From: Zestosphaera sp.
GTDB taxonomy: Archaea > Thermoproteota > Thermoprotei_A > Sulfolobales > NBVN01
Reading direction: 5' to 3'
DNA: 45,169 nucleotides
Assembly (NCBI GenBank): GCA_038843015.1
Contig: JAWBSH010000007.1
Location: forward strand, 32,808 to 77,976
Part shown: piece after piece, positions 18,176 through 27,032 of the stretch
Position numbering within the stretch: position 1 is the stretch's first letter
How the letters are laid out: every line of letters begins with the position of its first letter
Made by a program: the position numbers and the translations under genes
Notes under the pieces: model-generated
The model's input: the letters and a program-made list of their open reading frames with translations, nothing else
What the model was told of the DNA's origin: nothing
Databases searched by the model: none

Positions 18176-19597
18176 TTAAGGTATTATTTTACCGTCTATT
18201 CTCACTTCCCTCAAACCATGTTTCTTGAGGACCCTATTTGCTTCGATTATTAACGCATCAACTTTCTTCTTTAAGTCATCATAAGTTGTTGATTCACCGT
18301 AAATCCTAATCTTAGGTTCCGTCCCTGACTTTCTTACGAGCAACCACGACTTGTCCGCATAGTTGACTCTTAAGCCATCCACTGTCAGTATTTCAGAGTC
18401 GGGAGTTCGCCACTCTAGCAACTTAGTTTTCAGGTTCTCGTATACTTCTTCTTTTAGTTCCTTAGGCACTTCTATAGAGACTCTCGCTTGAGGATAATCT
18501 GGAATATCTTTCAGTAAGACATCTATGTTAGAACTTCTCTCAATCATTAGCTTGACTAAGAAAGCTGCCTGATAAACACCATCTACCCAAGGCCCCCACC
18601 CTGGATCTATGAACTTCCAAGGCTCTGCCGTCATGACCGTGTCTGAGTATTCAAGTATGCCTGTGTGAGTTGCTCCCAACTTAGTTATGGCTAGCTTACC
18701 GCCAGCTGACTCAACAACGTCTCTTACGGCGTTGCCTACGTCAATAGATACTACTACAGTCCCCCTCTTCTCATTTAATATTTCTTTAGCCAGTAACGCG
18801 ATTATCCTGTCCTGCTTTATGAAACCCTTAACAGGGCTTAAAACAGCTAGTCTGTCTCCGTCTCCGTCGTGAGCTAAGAACACATCAACTCCTAGTTCTC
18901 TAGCTATCGGGAGTAGAGGCTCTAGGATGTCTGGTCTTGGCTCAGGATGCCTTCCAGGGAATCTGCCGTCAACGTTAGAGTTGAGCGTGAATACGTGTGC
19001 GCCTAGCTCAGTAAGGATTCTAGGAGTTACTAGAGAAGCAGCACCATTAGCTGTATCTATGAGGACTCGAACTCTGCCCGCCTTGCTTCCAGCACCTAAC
19101 CTACTCAGCAACGCCTCCACGTACTCCCCCACTACGTGTGTGGCGCTAGCATACACCCCAGTAGCGTTCCAGTCAACCAAAACCCACTTTTTACTAAGAT
19201 ATAATTCCTCAATCCTGAACTCATCTCCTTCTAGGATCTCCATCCCGGTACCGTAGAAAGCCTTGAGGCCGTTATCTTGAGGAGGGTTATGTGAGGCAGT
19301 TACGTAAATGCCTAGATCCCCCCTCAAGAACCTAGTACTCCAAGCTAAAACAGGTAGCGGGACTAAGCCTACATCAATGACGTCAGAACCTGAAGCTAGG
19401 AGTCCTGTTATTACAGAACTCTTTAAGACTGGCGTAGTTAAGCGTCCGTCACCCCCCACAACACTCTTACGTGTCTTAAAGTACGTTGCTATAGTTGCGC
19501 TGAGATATAGAAATATTTCAGGATTTACTTCTGTTAAGTACCTCCCTCTAACGCCAGCTGTCCCAAATAACTTCTTACTACTCACTAGTTTCCCCAC
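18176..19597 (-). CDS. Phosphohexomutase (phosphoglucosamine/phosphomannomutase family)
   Basis: A 473-residue alpha-D-phosphohexomutase. The start KLFGTAGVRGRYL, the phosphoserine loop VTASHNPPQDNGLKAF (Ser102), the metal loop DGDGDRLAV, and the phosphate-binding loop VRKSGTEPKIRIYGES are all intact. The length and FGTAGVRG motif fit archaeal GlmM/ManB-type enzymes. GTG at 19597 follows GGAGGAG by 4 bases and overlaps the end of the THUMP gene by 20 bases, so translation is coupled. It likely makes sugar-1-phosphates for glycosylation; which sugar cannot be told. Confidence 0.92.
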   Translation of the reverse strand: MGKLVSSKKLFGTAGVRGRYLTEVNPEIFLYLSATIATYFKTRKSVVGGDGRLTTPVLKSSVITGLLASGSDVIDVGLVPLPVLAWSTRFLRGDLGIYVTASHNPPQDNGLKAFYGTGMEILEGDEFRIEELYLSKKWVLVDWNATGVYASATHVVGEYVEALLSRLGAGSKAGRVRVLIDTANGAASLVTPRILTELGAHVFTLNSNVDGRFPGRHPEPRPDILEPLLPIARELGVDVFLAHDGDGDRLAVLSPVKGFIKQDRIIALLAKEILNEKRGTVVVSIDVGNAVRDVVESAGGKLAITKLGATHTGILEYSDTVMTAEPWKFIDPGWGPWVDGVYQAAFLVKLMIERSSNIDVLLKDIPDYPQARVSIEVPKELKEEVYENLKTKLLEWRTPDSEILTVDGLRVNYADKSWLLVRKSGTEPKIRIYGESTTYDDLKKKVDALIIEANRVLKKHGLREVRIDGKIIP

Positions 19598-20144
19598 CCA
19601 ACTCCTCCGCTTGTGTGAAGTCTCTCAAATTAATTAGTTCGCGCGGCTTGAGTAAGGATACAGCAGCAACTCTCTTACCTCTTAAGACTTTAACAACTTT
19701 AATGAAAACTATCCAGTCAGGCTTTTCTAGGTTTACTGGTCTCTCAATATATTTAGCTATCTCTCTAATAGAATCTATAGAATGCATTATTACCTTCCTC
19801 CCCTCAGAGTCAATACTCATTAAGTGTCCTTGAAGAGTTATCCTAAAACTCTCGTTTTGAGGGATCTTAACGACCATATTCTTGATTACTTCGATAACCT
19901 CATCAAGATAGGGATTGACTACATAGTCTACAGGGATGACTCTAATTATTGGGGTTCCCCCACCCTTCAAGCTCTCTCTCAACTTATCAGCTACTTGATG
20001 AGGGTCTCCCTCAACAAAGTACAGCATTACTGACTGATAAGAAGTCAGGATTTTCCCCTCAATACCTAGTAATTGCCTTAACTGGTTTCTAGCCCACCTC
20101 CAGTTGTCAGGCCCTGGCTCATGAATAACTATTAAGTTAAACAT
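19578..20144 (-). CDS. THUMP-domain protein (Tan1-like)
   Basis: A 188-residue protein. The second half (VDYVVNPYLDEVIEVIKNMV, then ESFRITLQGHLMSIDSEGRKVIMHSIDSIREIAKYIERPVNLEKPDWIVFIKVV) has the THUMP pattern that binds tRNA 3' ends. Stand-alone THUMP proteins resemble yeast Tan1, an adaptor for N4-acetylcytidine formation in tRNA. No methyltransferase, ThiI or deaminase domain is attached. The ATG has GAGGTG 5 bases upstream. It is first in a minus-strand operon with the phosphohexomutase, although the two functions have no obvious link. Confidence 0.75.
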   Translation of the reverse strand: MFNLIVIHEPGPDNWRWARNQLRQLLGIEGKILTSYQSVMLYFVEGDPHQVADKLRESLKGGGTPIIRVIPVDYVVNPYLDEVIEVIKNMVVKIPQNESFRITLQGHLMSIDSEGRKVIMHSIDSIREIAKYIERPVNLEKPDWIVFIKVVKVLRGKRVAAVSLLKPRELINLRDFTQAEELGGETSE

Positions 20145-20259
20145 CTAAACACCTCACTATCTCGTCCAACCTACTATGTAGCTCGAAATTAATAAGGAAC
20201 TCAACTGTCTGTAAAGACACTTGTCTAAAAAGCATTTATTTAATCTGTTTATGTAAAGG

Positions 20260-20267
20260 TTATATAT
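20260..20267 (+). promoter_or_regulatory. TATA box of the Bat-like regulator gene
   Basis: TTATATAT lies about 25 bases before the candidate starts at 20286/20301, preceded by a purine-rich BRE-like GTAAAGG. The spacing implies a leaderless or very short-leader transcript. Confidence 0.55.
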
Positions 20268-20285
20268 GTCGTAAACACTGTTTAA

Positions 20286-21011
20286 ATGGGTTTAAATAGG
20301 ATGTATGTAGCAGTATTTAATATAGTTCAGTATGATTGTCCAGTTGTGTGGTTAGTAGAGCACCTCAAAGACACTAAAATAATAGTTACTGGAGCGAACG
20401 TAGCTGAAATCTCTAGAGGTTATGAGAAGATATACGTGGTTTTACTAGGTGATAACGACTTAATCAATAAAGCTTTAGAAAAGATAGAGAGCTACAGACT
20501 CGTACGAAGCTATGAAGTAATACAGAAGAAGAGAGATTTTGTTAAGATACAGATGAACATAACAAAAACCAAGACTATGGAGACCAGCGTCTTCCTCGAC
20601 GCAACGCCTCTAGCGCCTTGGATAGCTAAAGAAGGATATGAGAGATGGACTTTAGGATTCCACAGCAAGAAGTTACTTAACGAGTTCGTGAGCAGAGTAA
20701 ACGAGTTCGATTATATAGAGAAGTCTAGAGTTGAGGAGATACCTGATGAGCTAGTTGCGGAATTTTCGATGAATTACCTGGCAGCACTAAGCTTGCTGAC
20801 GATGGAGTTAAGCAAACTAACTAATAAGCAATTAAGTCTGTTGAGACTAGCGCTTGAGTCCGGGTATTATGAGTGGCCTAGAAAGACTAACATAGTCGAG
20901 CTTTCTGAAGAGTTAGGCATATCGCGAGCCGCAGTAACTAAGTTGTTGAGGCGTGCTGAAAAGAGAATAATATCTTCTACGCTGAAGTACTTAAGTAAGA
21001 CAGCTGTTTAA
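20286..21011 (+). CDS. Bat-type HTH_10 transcription regulator
   Basis: A 241-residue protein whose C-terminal domain (about 180-235: LTNKQLSLLRLALESGYYEWPRKTNIVELSEELGISRAAVTKLLRRAEKRI) is the bacterioopsin-activator-like HTH_10 domain found in archaea. The N-terminal 150 residues form an alpha/beta sensor-like region with no recognised ligand motif. ATG 20286 or ATG 20301 could be the start; the TATA box at 20260-20267 would give a nearly leaderless transcript. It directly precedes the thiolase/DUF35-SDR operon and is a plausible regulator of it. The N-terminal half may sense a small molecule. Confidence 0.82.
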   Translation: MGLNRMYVAVFNIVQYDCPVVWLVEHLKDTKIIVTGANVAEISRGYEKIYVVLLGDNDLINKALEKIESYRLVRSYEVIQKKRDFVKIQMNITKTKTMETSVFLDATPLAPWIAKEGYERWTLGFHSKKLLNEFVSRVNEFDYIEKSRVEEIPDELVAEFSMNYLAALSLLTMELSKLTNKQLSLLRLALESGYYEWPRKTNIVELSEELGISRAAVTKLLRRAEKRIISSTLKYLSKTAV

Positions 21012-21102
21012 GCGCAAATCGGTCTTAGCTCGCGTGCCGTGCCTTAAACATTTATAATCATTGTTTACCCGCGGTTAGATTACTCACGACAACATATTCT
21101 AG

Positions 21103-22266
21103 ATGGGGTCTGAATTGGAAGTAGGTGTTGTAAGCGCTTATAGTCTGAAGTACGAGTTGAGGACATCTAAAGAAGTCTGGGACATGATTAAAGAAGTCAC
21201 TGAAGGAGTATTAGGGAGAGTTGATAAAGGCATTAATAAAGAAGAGATAGACCTAGTTATAGTATCTAACTTCTCTGACAGGTTCGGCGGACTCTTACAT
21301 ACAGCACCCCTAGTTATCTCACACTTAGGTTTAAACAACACTAAAGGCTTTAGAGTAGAGAATGCTTGCGTGTCTGGGGGGACGGCCCTCTACCTAGCGT
21401 GGAACTTCCTCAGGAGCGGTTTAGCCAGGAACGCGTTGATAGTAGGTTTCGAGAAAATGAGTTACTTGCCATCAAGCACAGAGGTAAACGAGGTCTTGAT
21501 GCTGGCGGGACACCCTGATGAGGTCTTAATAGGCTCGCCTTTCGTGTCTCTCTATGCTCTAATAGCTACTGCATACATGAATAAATACGGAGTTAAGGAG
21601 GAAGACCTAGCGCTAGTAGCTGTGAAAAACCATGAAAACGGTTTGAGAAACCCTCTTGCGGCTATGCAGAAGAAGATTAGTGTCGAAGACGTGATGAAGT
21701 CCCCCTATATTTCGTGGCCGTTAAAGCTTTACGACTCTTCACTAATAACCGACGGCGCTGCAGCCTTAATACTAAGTAGTGAGCCAAGAAAATACACTGA
21801 CACGCCAGTAATGGTGAAATCAGTAGCTCTGCATCATGATCACCCAGGAGTCTTCCAGCGCGAAGACTTGACCGCTTTAAGAGCTGTCAAGAAAGCTGGT
21901 GAGGAAGCTTACAGGAGTGCTGACGTAACACTTAGAGACATAGACGTCATGGAGGTACATGACGCCTTCACCATAGCTGAAGTAATAGTCTACGAGATGC
22001 TCGGTCTTGCTGAGAGAGGTAAAGGTGCAGACCTCGTGAGAAACGGTGTTACGACATTCGACGGCGAGATACCAGTCAATCCTAGCGGGGGACTCAAGTC
22101 TAAAGGACACCCTATAGGAGCTACTGGCGTAGGCATGGTGGCCGAGATCTACTGGCAACTGAGAGGCGAGGCAGGACAAAGGCAGGTACCTGATGCCGAG
22201 ATAGGTCTAGTAGAGAATCACGGGGGTACTGGAGCAACGTCTGTAGTAGCTATTTTCAGCAGGTGA
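21103..22266 (+). CDS. Archaeal thiolase (SCP-x/acetyl-CoA acetyltransferase-like)
   Basis: A 387-residue thiolase. The acylated Cys is C89 (RVENACVSGG), the later motifs are EVHDAFTIAEV, NPSGGLKSKGHPIGATGVG (base His) and NHGGTGATSVV at the end, which replaces the bacterial CxGGGxG as is usual in archaeal and SCP-x thiolases. It can condense or cleave acyl-CoAs. The stop overlaps the GTG just before the next gene, and AGGTGA in its last codons serves as ribosome-binding site for that gene. In archaea such thiolases normally work with a DUF35 protein; here the DUF35 fold is fused to the downstream reductase. Confidence 0.9.
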   Translation: MGSELEVGVVSAYSLKYELRTSKEVWDMIKEVTEGVLGRVDKGINKEEIDLVIVSNFSDRFGGLLHTAPLVISHLGLNNTKGFRVENACVSGGTALYLAWNFLRSGLARNALIVGFEKMSYLPSSTEVNEVLMLAGHPDEVLIGSPFVSLYALIATAYMNKYGVKEEDLALVAVKNHENGLRNPLAAMQKKISVEDVMKSPYISWPLKLYDSSLITDGAAALILSSEPRKYTDTPVMVKSVALHHDHPGVFQREDLTALRAVKKAGEEAYRSADVTLRDIDVMEVHDAFTIAEVIVYEMLGLAERGKGADLVRNGVTTFDGEIPVNPSGGLKSKGHPIGATGVGMVAEIYWQLRGEAGQRQVPDAEIGLVENHGGTGATSVVAIFSR

Positions 22267-22271
22267 TTAAG

Positions 22272-23243
22272 ATGGTCTGGAAGCTAATCACCTACACAGA
22301 ACTGTATACTCCAGCACTACCTTATAAGTCTACCTACGCTATAGGCTTAGTAGAGAATGAGGAGGGAATCAGGAGAGTAGTCCGCATAGACAGGAAGTTC
22401 TTCGGGAAGCTCAAGATAGGCATGGTAGGGGAAGTCATCGAGTCTTGGAGTATCTTCGGCAACATACCTCTGTTCACTCCCTCAGGTATTGAGGTCAATG
22501 AAAAGAAAGTAGCTTTAGTCACTGGAGGTGCTAGAGGCATAGGAGCCGCCATATCGCTAGAACTCGCTAAATCAGGGTACCTGATAGCAGTAGCCGACAT
22601 ATCGCGCGACACTGAAGCAGAAAACACTATTAAGGCTATATCTGATGCCGGGTCTAAAGCACTGTTCGTTGAGATGGATGTTTCAAAGTATGAGTCGGTT
22701 GAAGAAGGGATCAAGAAGATAGTGAGTGAGTTCGGTAGAATTGACGTCTTAGTCAACAACGCTGGAATAACGAAAGACTCATACTTACAGAGAATAAGTC
22801 CTGAGATGTGGGACGCAGTAATAAAAGTGAACTTAACAGGCGCGTACAACTGCTCTAGAGCTGTCACGCCACACATGATTAAGAGTGGTGGAGGCGTCAT
22901 AATTAATGTCTCATCTATAGTAGGGTTAGTAGGTAATATAGGGCAAGCAAACTACGCAGCTTCTAAATCAGGTTTAATAGGACTTACCTACACTCTAGCT
23001 AAGGAGCTAGCTCCATACGGGATAAGAGTAGTCGCGATAGCTCCAGGATTTGTCAAAACGCGAATGGCTCTAGCAGTGCCTACTCCAATACTGAGAGATT
23101 ATTTGAGGAGGATACCTATACCGAGACTCATAGAACCGGAAGAAGTCGCTAAGTTAGTGAGGCACATCGTAGAAAATGAAGCGCTAAACGGTATCGTAAT
23201 ACCGATAGATCTGGGTACTACTATCTCAAGTCCTAAAGCCTAG
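22272..23243 (+). CDS. DUF35 OB-fold fused to FabG-like short-chain dehydrogenase
   Basis: About 323 residues. Residues 1-75 (LITYTELYTPALPYKSTYAI, then LVENEEGIRRVV, then KLKIGMVGEVIE and GNIPLFTP) match the OB-fold half of DUF35 proteins, without the usual N-terminal zinc ribbon. Residues 79-323 form a classical SDR: nucleotide motif VTGGARGIG, NNAG at 162-165, Ser215, Tyr228 and Lys232 (SSIVGLVGNIGQANYAASK), and ending NGIVIPIDLG. ATG 22272 is chosen because AGGTGA lies 5 bases upstream. It is likely a 3-ketoacyl-CoA reductase held on the adjacent thiolase by the OB domain. The fusion is seen; the function is inference. Confidence 0.82.
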   Translation: MVWKLITYTELYTPALPYKSTYAIGLVENEEGIRRVVRIDRKFFGKLKIGMVGEVIESWSIFGNIPLFTPSGIEVNEKKVALVTGGARGIGAAISLELAKSGYLIAVADISRDTEAENTIKAISDAGSKALFVEMDVSKYESVEEGIKKIVSEFGRIDVLVNNAGITKDSYLQRISPEMWDAVIKVNLTGAYNCSRAVTPHMIKSGGGVIINVSSIVGLVGNIGQANYAASKSGLIGLTYTLAKELAPYGIRVVAIAPGFVKTRMALAVPTPILRDYLRRIPIPRLIEPEEVAKLVRHIVENEALNGIVIPIDLGTTISSPKA

Positions 23244-23323
23244 GCAATAATTAAGTTTCTATTGCTAAGTTAGGTTTTCAGAATCAACCAAAAGGTTTTT
23301 ATTCTAAGTACTTAGTTTATTGA

Positions 23324-24397
23324 TTGAGCGTGTCTATTGTGTCGTTCCTGAAAACTCATAAAATTAGGCTTAGCGAGGGTTTTGAAATCAACTTGAGGTA
23401 CTTAAGCAGAGAGAGCAATAAAGCCGTAGTCTTAATCCACGGTAACCTCTCATCATCATTGATTTGGGAAGACATCATCCAGAAAATACCCGAAGACTTT
23501 GACGTAGTTGCTCCAGACCTGAGAGGTTTCGGAGATAGTGGGAGGAGACCCGTAGACGCTACTAGAGGTCTAAGAGACTTCTCAGACGACATACTAGAGT
23601 TGCTAGTGAGTCTCAAGTATGACTACTACGTGTTAGTAGGACACAGTATGGGGGGAGGTATCGCGTTACAAGCACTCATAGATTCTCGTAATAAAGTCAA
23701 GATAAAGAAAGTAGTACTAGTAGATCCTTTATCGCCGTACGGCTACGGCGGCACTAAAGACGCATACGGCACGCCATGCTACAGCGATTATTCAGGGTCT
23801 GGCGCAGGTCTCGTAGCTAAGTATAATCCAGAATTCGTTAGACTACTTAAAGCTAAATACACTGGAATTGACCACCCATCAGCACCAGCTAACGCCGTCA
23901 GAGCTTACTTTGCTGATGATTACGTGATTGGTGAGACACTAATGAGTAAGCTCTTAGCAATGCTGTTCAGCACTGAAGTTAGTGAAGATAACTATCCTGG
24001 AGACTACGTAGAGAGTCCTAACTGGCCTTATATAGCGCCGGGGAGTAGGGGAGTACTCAACGCGATGAGTCCTAAATACCTTAATCTAAGAGAAGCACTA
24101 AACATTGCTGAGAAGCCGCCGATACTCTGGATTCACGGAAGCAAGGATATCATAATATCTGACATGTCTTTACTTGATGTAGCAGTACTGGGACTCATGG
24201 GATACATACCAGGGTACCCAGGTCAAGAAAAGTTCCCACCGCAACCTATGGTAAGTCAGATAAGAAACTTCCTAGAAGAGTACGTTGTGAGAGGCGGGGC
24301 CTACGAGAAACTGATAATTGAGGGAGCTGGACACACGCCATTCATAGAAAGACCTGAAGAATTCACGAAAAAGCTCACTGATTTTCTCTATGAGTAA
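23324..24397 (+). CDS. Alpha/beta hydrolase with extended lid
   Basis: A 357-residue alpha/beta hydrolase. The oxyanion motif is LIHGNLSSSLIWED, the elbow is VGHSMGGGIAL, the acid lies in IHGSKDIIISD and the His in EGAGHTPFIERP. It is about 80 residues longer than a minimal hydrolase because of an insertion around residues 150-235 (the lid). The TTG at 23324 and the GTG at 23330 are both possible starts; an AT-rich box at 23296-23303 implies a leaderless transcript, and no ribosome-binding site is visible. It has its own promoter about 80 bases after the SDR. A thioesterase role is possible. Confidence 0.83.
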   Translation: MSVSIVSFLKTHKIRLSEGFEINLRYLSRESNKAVVLIHGNLSSSLIWEDIIQKIPEDFDVVAPDLRGFGDSGRRPVDATRGLRDFSDDILELLVSLKYDYYVLVGHSMGGGIALQALIDSRNKVKIKKVVLVDPLSPYGYGGTKDAYGTPCYSDYSGSGAGLVAKYNPEFVRLLKAKYTGIDHPSAPANAVRAYFADDYVIGETLMSKLLAMLFSTEVSEDNYPGDYVESPNWPYIAPGSRGVLNAMSPKYLNLREALNIAEKPPILWIHGSKDIIISDMSLLDVAVLGLMGYIPGYPGQEKFPPQPMVSQIRNFLEEYVVRGGAYEKLIIEGAGHTPFIERPEEFTKKLTDFLYE

Positions 24398-24440
24398 CTC
24401 AAACACATAAAACCTGAAGATCTTTATTACTATAACTTAA

Positions 24441-25136
24441 TCACTGATCGTACAATACCATGTACTTACTTACTTTACCTTTCTCCCTAATAGTATCGAG
24501 AGCTTCTGCAGCTAGCATGAATGCCTTCCTAGGTATTTTAGAAACTCCAACACCAACTTTGATAGAGTCAACACTACCCAGAACTTCTAATACCTCTTGC
24601 ATGCTGTCTTCATCGCATATTGAGACTATGTTGTCGCCACCCAAATACTGCACTATAGCTATGTCTCTCAACTCTCTCACGTAGTGAGCTATAACGTTCA
24701 AGATTTCTGAGTATGTTCTGTAAATTCCTAAAGACCTGGTCCTCTTCGTGAAGTCATTAAGGTCTGCGTGCGCGACTACTAACGGTTCAGGCAAGCAACT
24801 CACGTCATCCCGGTAATTCTCGTTGTTTAGGTCCATTTTAAGAAGGTCTTTAATTCTTTTACAAGCAACTAAAGTGTTTATCGGTGTTGGAGAGTAGTTT
24901 AGTAGGGTCTTTTTTAAGTTCTCATTAAATTCTCTCACGCCGACGTCGTAAGGCAGTAGTATTATTTGGTAGTCATATCTTAGCGGGAGTGCTATGCCGC
25001 CGTAACTAGACACAAACGACTGAATGACTTGGTAAACCTTAGACTGAGTGAGTTGAATAAACCACTCTCTATCTTTACCTAAAGACTCAGTCCACTCTCT
25101 ATACTTAACGAATTCCACGAAAACAGCTAAGACCAT
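24441..25136 (-). CDS. gch3: GTP cyclohydrolase III (archaeal)
   Basis: A 231-residue protein matching the archaeal GTP cyclohydrolase III family: the N-terminal half ends with alternating strands (GGIALPLRYDYQIILL), then PLVVAHADLNDFT, a helix and VQYLGGDNIVSICDED, where the GGDN motif replaces the GGDEF of related cyclases, and KVGVGVSKIPRKAFMLAAEALDTIRE. The enzyme forms 2-amino-5-formylamino-6-ribosylaminopyrimidinone phosphate from GTP, the entry to riboflavin and F420. It starts 16 bases after ribH on the same strand, forming a riboflavin operon. It is slightly shorter than the methanogen protein (about 270). Confidence 0.88.
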   Translation of the reverse strand: MVLAVFVEFVKYREWTESLGKDREWFIQLTQSKVYQVIQSFVSSYGGIALPLRYDYQIILLPYDVGVREFNENLKKTLLNYSPTPINTLVACKRIKDLLKMDLNNENYRDDVSCLPEPLVVAHADLNDFTKRTRSLGIYRTYSEILNVIAHYVRELRDIAIVQYLGGDNIVSICDEDSMQEVLEVLGSVDSIKVGVGVSKIPRKAFMLAAEALDTIREKGKVSKYMVLYDQ

Positions 25137-25152
25137 CGTATCACGCTATCAG

Positions 25153-25614
25153 CTACTCTATAAAGGATGTCGCGCCAGACGATTCACTCTCCCTTAATCT
25201 CTTCAGCCTCACACACATTTTGACAGCTGCTTCAACAGCTCTCCTAGCGTAATCCTCGACTCTCTCGAGAGCCTGCATTCTAGTAGCTCCAGGGCCTATT
25301 ATGCCTAAAGTGACTGGCTTCCCGTACTCGATACTTAAATCAAGGATCTTCCTAGAAGACTGCTGAGCCACCACCTCATCATGTTTAGTTTCCCCCTGAA
25401 TAATAGCACCTAAAGTGACTACCGCGTCTACTTCATTCTTCTTAAGCAACTCCTTCACCGCTAGCGGTATCTCGAAAGATCCGGGGACCTTAACTACGTA
25501 ACCTACTTGAGCACCGAGAAACTCTGCATGCTCAAGAGCCTTCTGAAGCATCAAGTAAGTTACGTCATAATTAAACTCAGCTACAACTATAGCTAGCCTC
25601 ACCACCCTCGACAC
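25153..25614 (-). CDS. ribH: 6,7-dimethyl-8-ribityllumazine synthase
   Basis: A 153-residue lumazine synthase. [62 protein letters not shown] (with the catalytic His in the GETxH motif) and [27 protein letters not shown] resemble the M. jannaschii enzyme rather than the paralogous archaeal riboflavin synthase. It condenses ArP with dihydroxybutanone phosphate. The start is uncertain between GTG 25614 and the GTG codons at 25605/25602; GGGGGTG lies directly upstream. A TATA box at 25641-25650 serves this operon with gch3. Confidence 0.92.
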   Translation of the reverse strand: MSRVVRLAIVVAEFNYDVTYLMLQKALEHAEFLGAQVGYVVKVPGSFEIPLAVKELLKKNEVDAVVTLGAIIQGETKHDEVVAQQSSRKILDLSIEYGKPVTLGIIGPGATRMQALERVEDYARRAVEAAVKMCVRLKRLRESESSGATSFIE

Positions 25615-25640
25615 ACCCCCTAAACAAAACGTGAAGCGCC

Positions 25641-25650
25641 TTTATATTCT
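25641..25650 (-). promoter_or_regulatory. TATA box of the ribH-gch3 operon
   Basis: AGAATATAAA on the minus strand lies about 27-36 bases before the ribH start region within the 94-bp gap shared with hypE, which is transcribed the other way. The short distance implies a leader of few bases. Confidence 0.5.
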
Positions 25651-25708
25651 AATTAAGAAAGAACCTCAACTTAAACGCAAATAAACTCAATAACATAATA
25701 TTAAGTAG

Positions 25709-26761
25709 GTGAGGATACTGACTCAACGCCTGATAACCTTAGCGCACGGTGCTGGAGCCGCAGAGACTTGGGGGCTTATTAAAGAGTTAATTGTTAATAA
25801 GGTACCTGAGAAATTAAAGAAAGCTGCAGGCGGTTACGGACTAGACGTTTTAGACGACTCAGCAACCCTTAGATTAAACGAGGATCTACACATAGTAATC
25901 ACTACAGACTCTTACACGGTAAGCCCCTATAAGTTTCCCGGCGGCAATATAGGGTCTCTAGTAGTGCACGGGGTAATCAATGATTTAGTAGTTTCTGGGG
26001 CTAGACCAGTCGCTTTCATGGACACTATAGTCGTGGAGGAAGGTTTCCCCGAAACTGAGTTAAGTGATGTAATCAACTCTCTAATCTCGGCTCTTATTGA
26101 GAACGACGTGTCACTGATCGGCGGAGACTTTAAAGTCATGCCTAAAGGAACGCTAGATAAGATATTGATAACTGGAGTAGGCATTGGACTTAGTAAGAAG
26201 CCCATACCAGACAACGAATTACGTGCGGGTGACAAGATAATAGTCACTGGCTACGTAGCAGAGCACGGCGCAACCATACTAGCAGCTCAGCTAGGCTTAC
26301 TAGACAAAGTTAAGAGGCTCAGAAGCGATACTAAGTCTCTAGCTAAGACAGTTCTTAAAGTTATAGAAGACTTCAGAGACTACATACACGCGGCAAGAGA
26401 CCCGACGAGAGGAGGTCTAGCGTCTGTACTTAATGAGTGGGCACGCTCGAACAACCTAACGATAAGAATATATAAGGACAAGATACCTGTGAGAGACGAA
26501 GTAAGAGACTTTCTCGAGGCTATGGGCGTCGACTACCTTTCTATGGCTTCTGAAGGCATAGCACTCCTAGCAGTAGATAATAATAAAGCTTCTGAGATTC
26601 TTGAGAAGCTGAAGGAAGTAGGTGAGGAAAACTCCGAGATAATAGGTGAAGTCATAGAACCTACTAGCGACTTCCTCAGAGGCAGAGTCATCGGCGTGAC
26701 AGAAGTTGGTGGTAAGGTATTAATAGAGCCTAAATCAATTAACTTACCGAGGATATGCTAA
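25709..26761 (+). CDS. hypE: Hydrogenase expression/formation protein HypE
   Basis: A 350-residue AIR-synthase-like protein. LAHGAGAAETWGLIKELIV, DDSATLRLNEDLHIVITTDSYTVSPYKFPGGNIGSLVVHGVINDLVVSGARP, and RDPTRGGLASVLNEWAR are the HypE nucleotide-binding motifs, and the C-terminus ends in PRIC, the Cys that receives the carbamoyl group and is dehydrated to thiocyanate. It builds the CN ligand of the NiFe hydrogenase active site with HypF. The GTG at 25709 overlaps AGGTGAGG, so a leaderless start is possible. hypC follows 11 bases later. Confidence 0.93.
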   Translation: MRILTQRLITLAHGAGAAETWGLIKELIVNKVPEKLKKAAGGYGLDVLDDSATLRLNEDLHIVITTDSYTVSPYKFPGGNIGSLVVHGVINDLVVSGARPVAFMDTIVVEEGFPETELSDVINSLISALIENDVSLIGGDFKVMPKGTLDKILITGVGIGLSKKPIPDNELRAGDKIIVTGYVAEHGATILAAQLGLLDKVKRLRSDTKSLAKTVLKVIEDFRDYIHAARDPTRGGLASVLNEWARSNNLTIRIYKDKIPVRDEVRDFLEAMGVDYLSMASEGIALLAVDNNKASEILEKLKEVGEENSEIIGEVIEPTSDFLRGRVIGVTEVGGKVLIEPKSINLPRIC

Positions 26762-26772
26762 GGTGTCGCTAG

Positions 26773-27006
26773 ATGTGCTTAGGAGTGCCTGCTAAAATTT
26801 TGAGGAAATGGGTTGAGGGAGCTATGACATACGCTGAGGTAGATTTAGGAGGTATTACTAAAGAAGTCATCATAGCTACTGATGAGGAGATAAGAGAGGG
26901 AGACTACGTTATAGTTCATGCAGGTATCGTGATCTCTAAAATAAGTGAGAATGAACTTGAAGAGACTCTCAGGCTCTACAGAGAGTTAAGTCTTGAAAGT
27001 GTTTAG
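26773..27006 (+). CDS. hypC: Hydrogenase maturation chaperone HypC
   Basis: A 77-residue HypC/HybG/HupF protein starting MCLGVPAKI, where Cys2 (after Met removal) binds the Fe(CN)2CO moiety. It continues with AEVDLGGITKEVIIATDEEIREGDYVIVHAGIVISKI, the OB-fold of the family. It lies 11 bases downstream of hypE and must be in the same operon. HypA, HypB, HypD and HypF and the hydrogenase itself are not in the window. Confidence 0.94.
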   Translation: MCLGVPAKILRKWVEGAMTYAEVDLGGITKEVIIATDEEIREGDYVIVHAGIVISKISENELEETLRLYRELSLESV

Positions 27007-27032
27007 CTAAGTCTGACTTCTACACGCGATTC

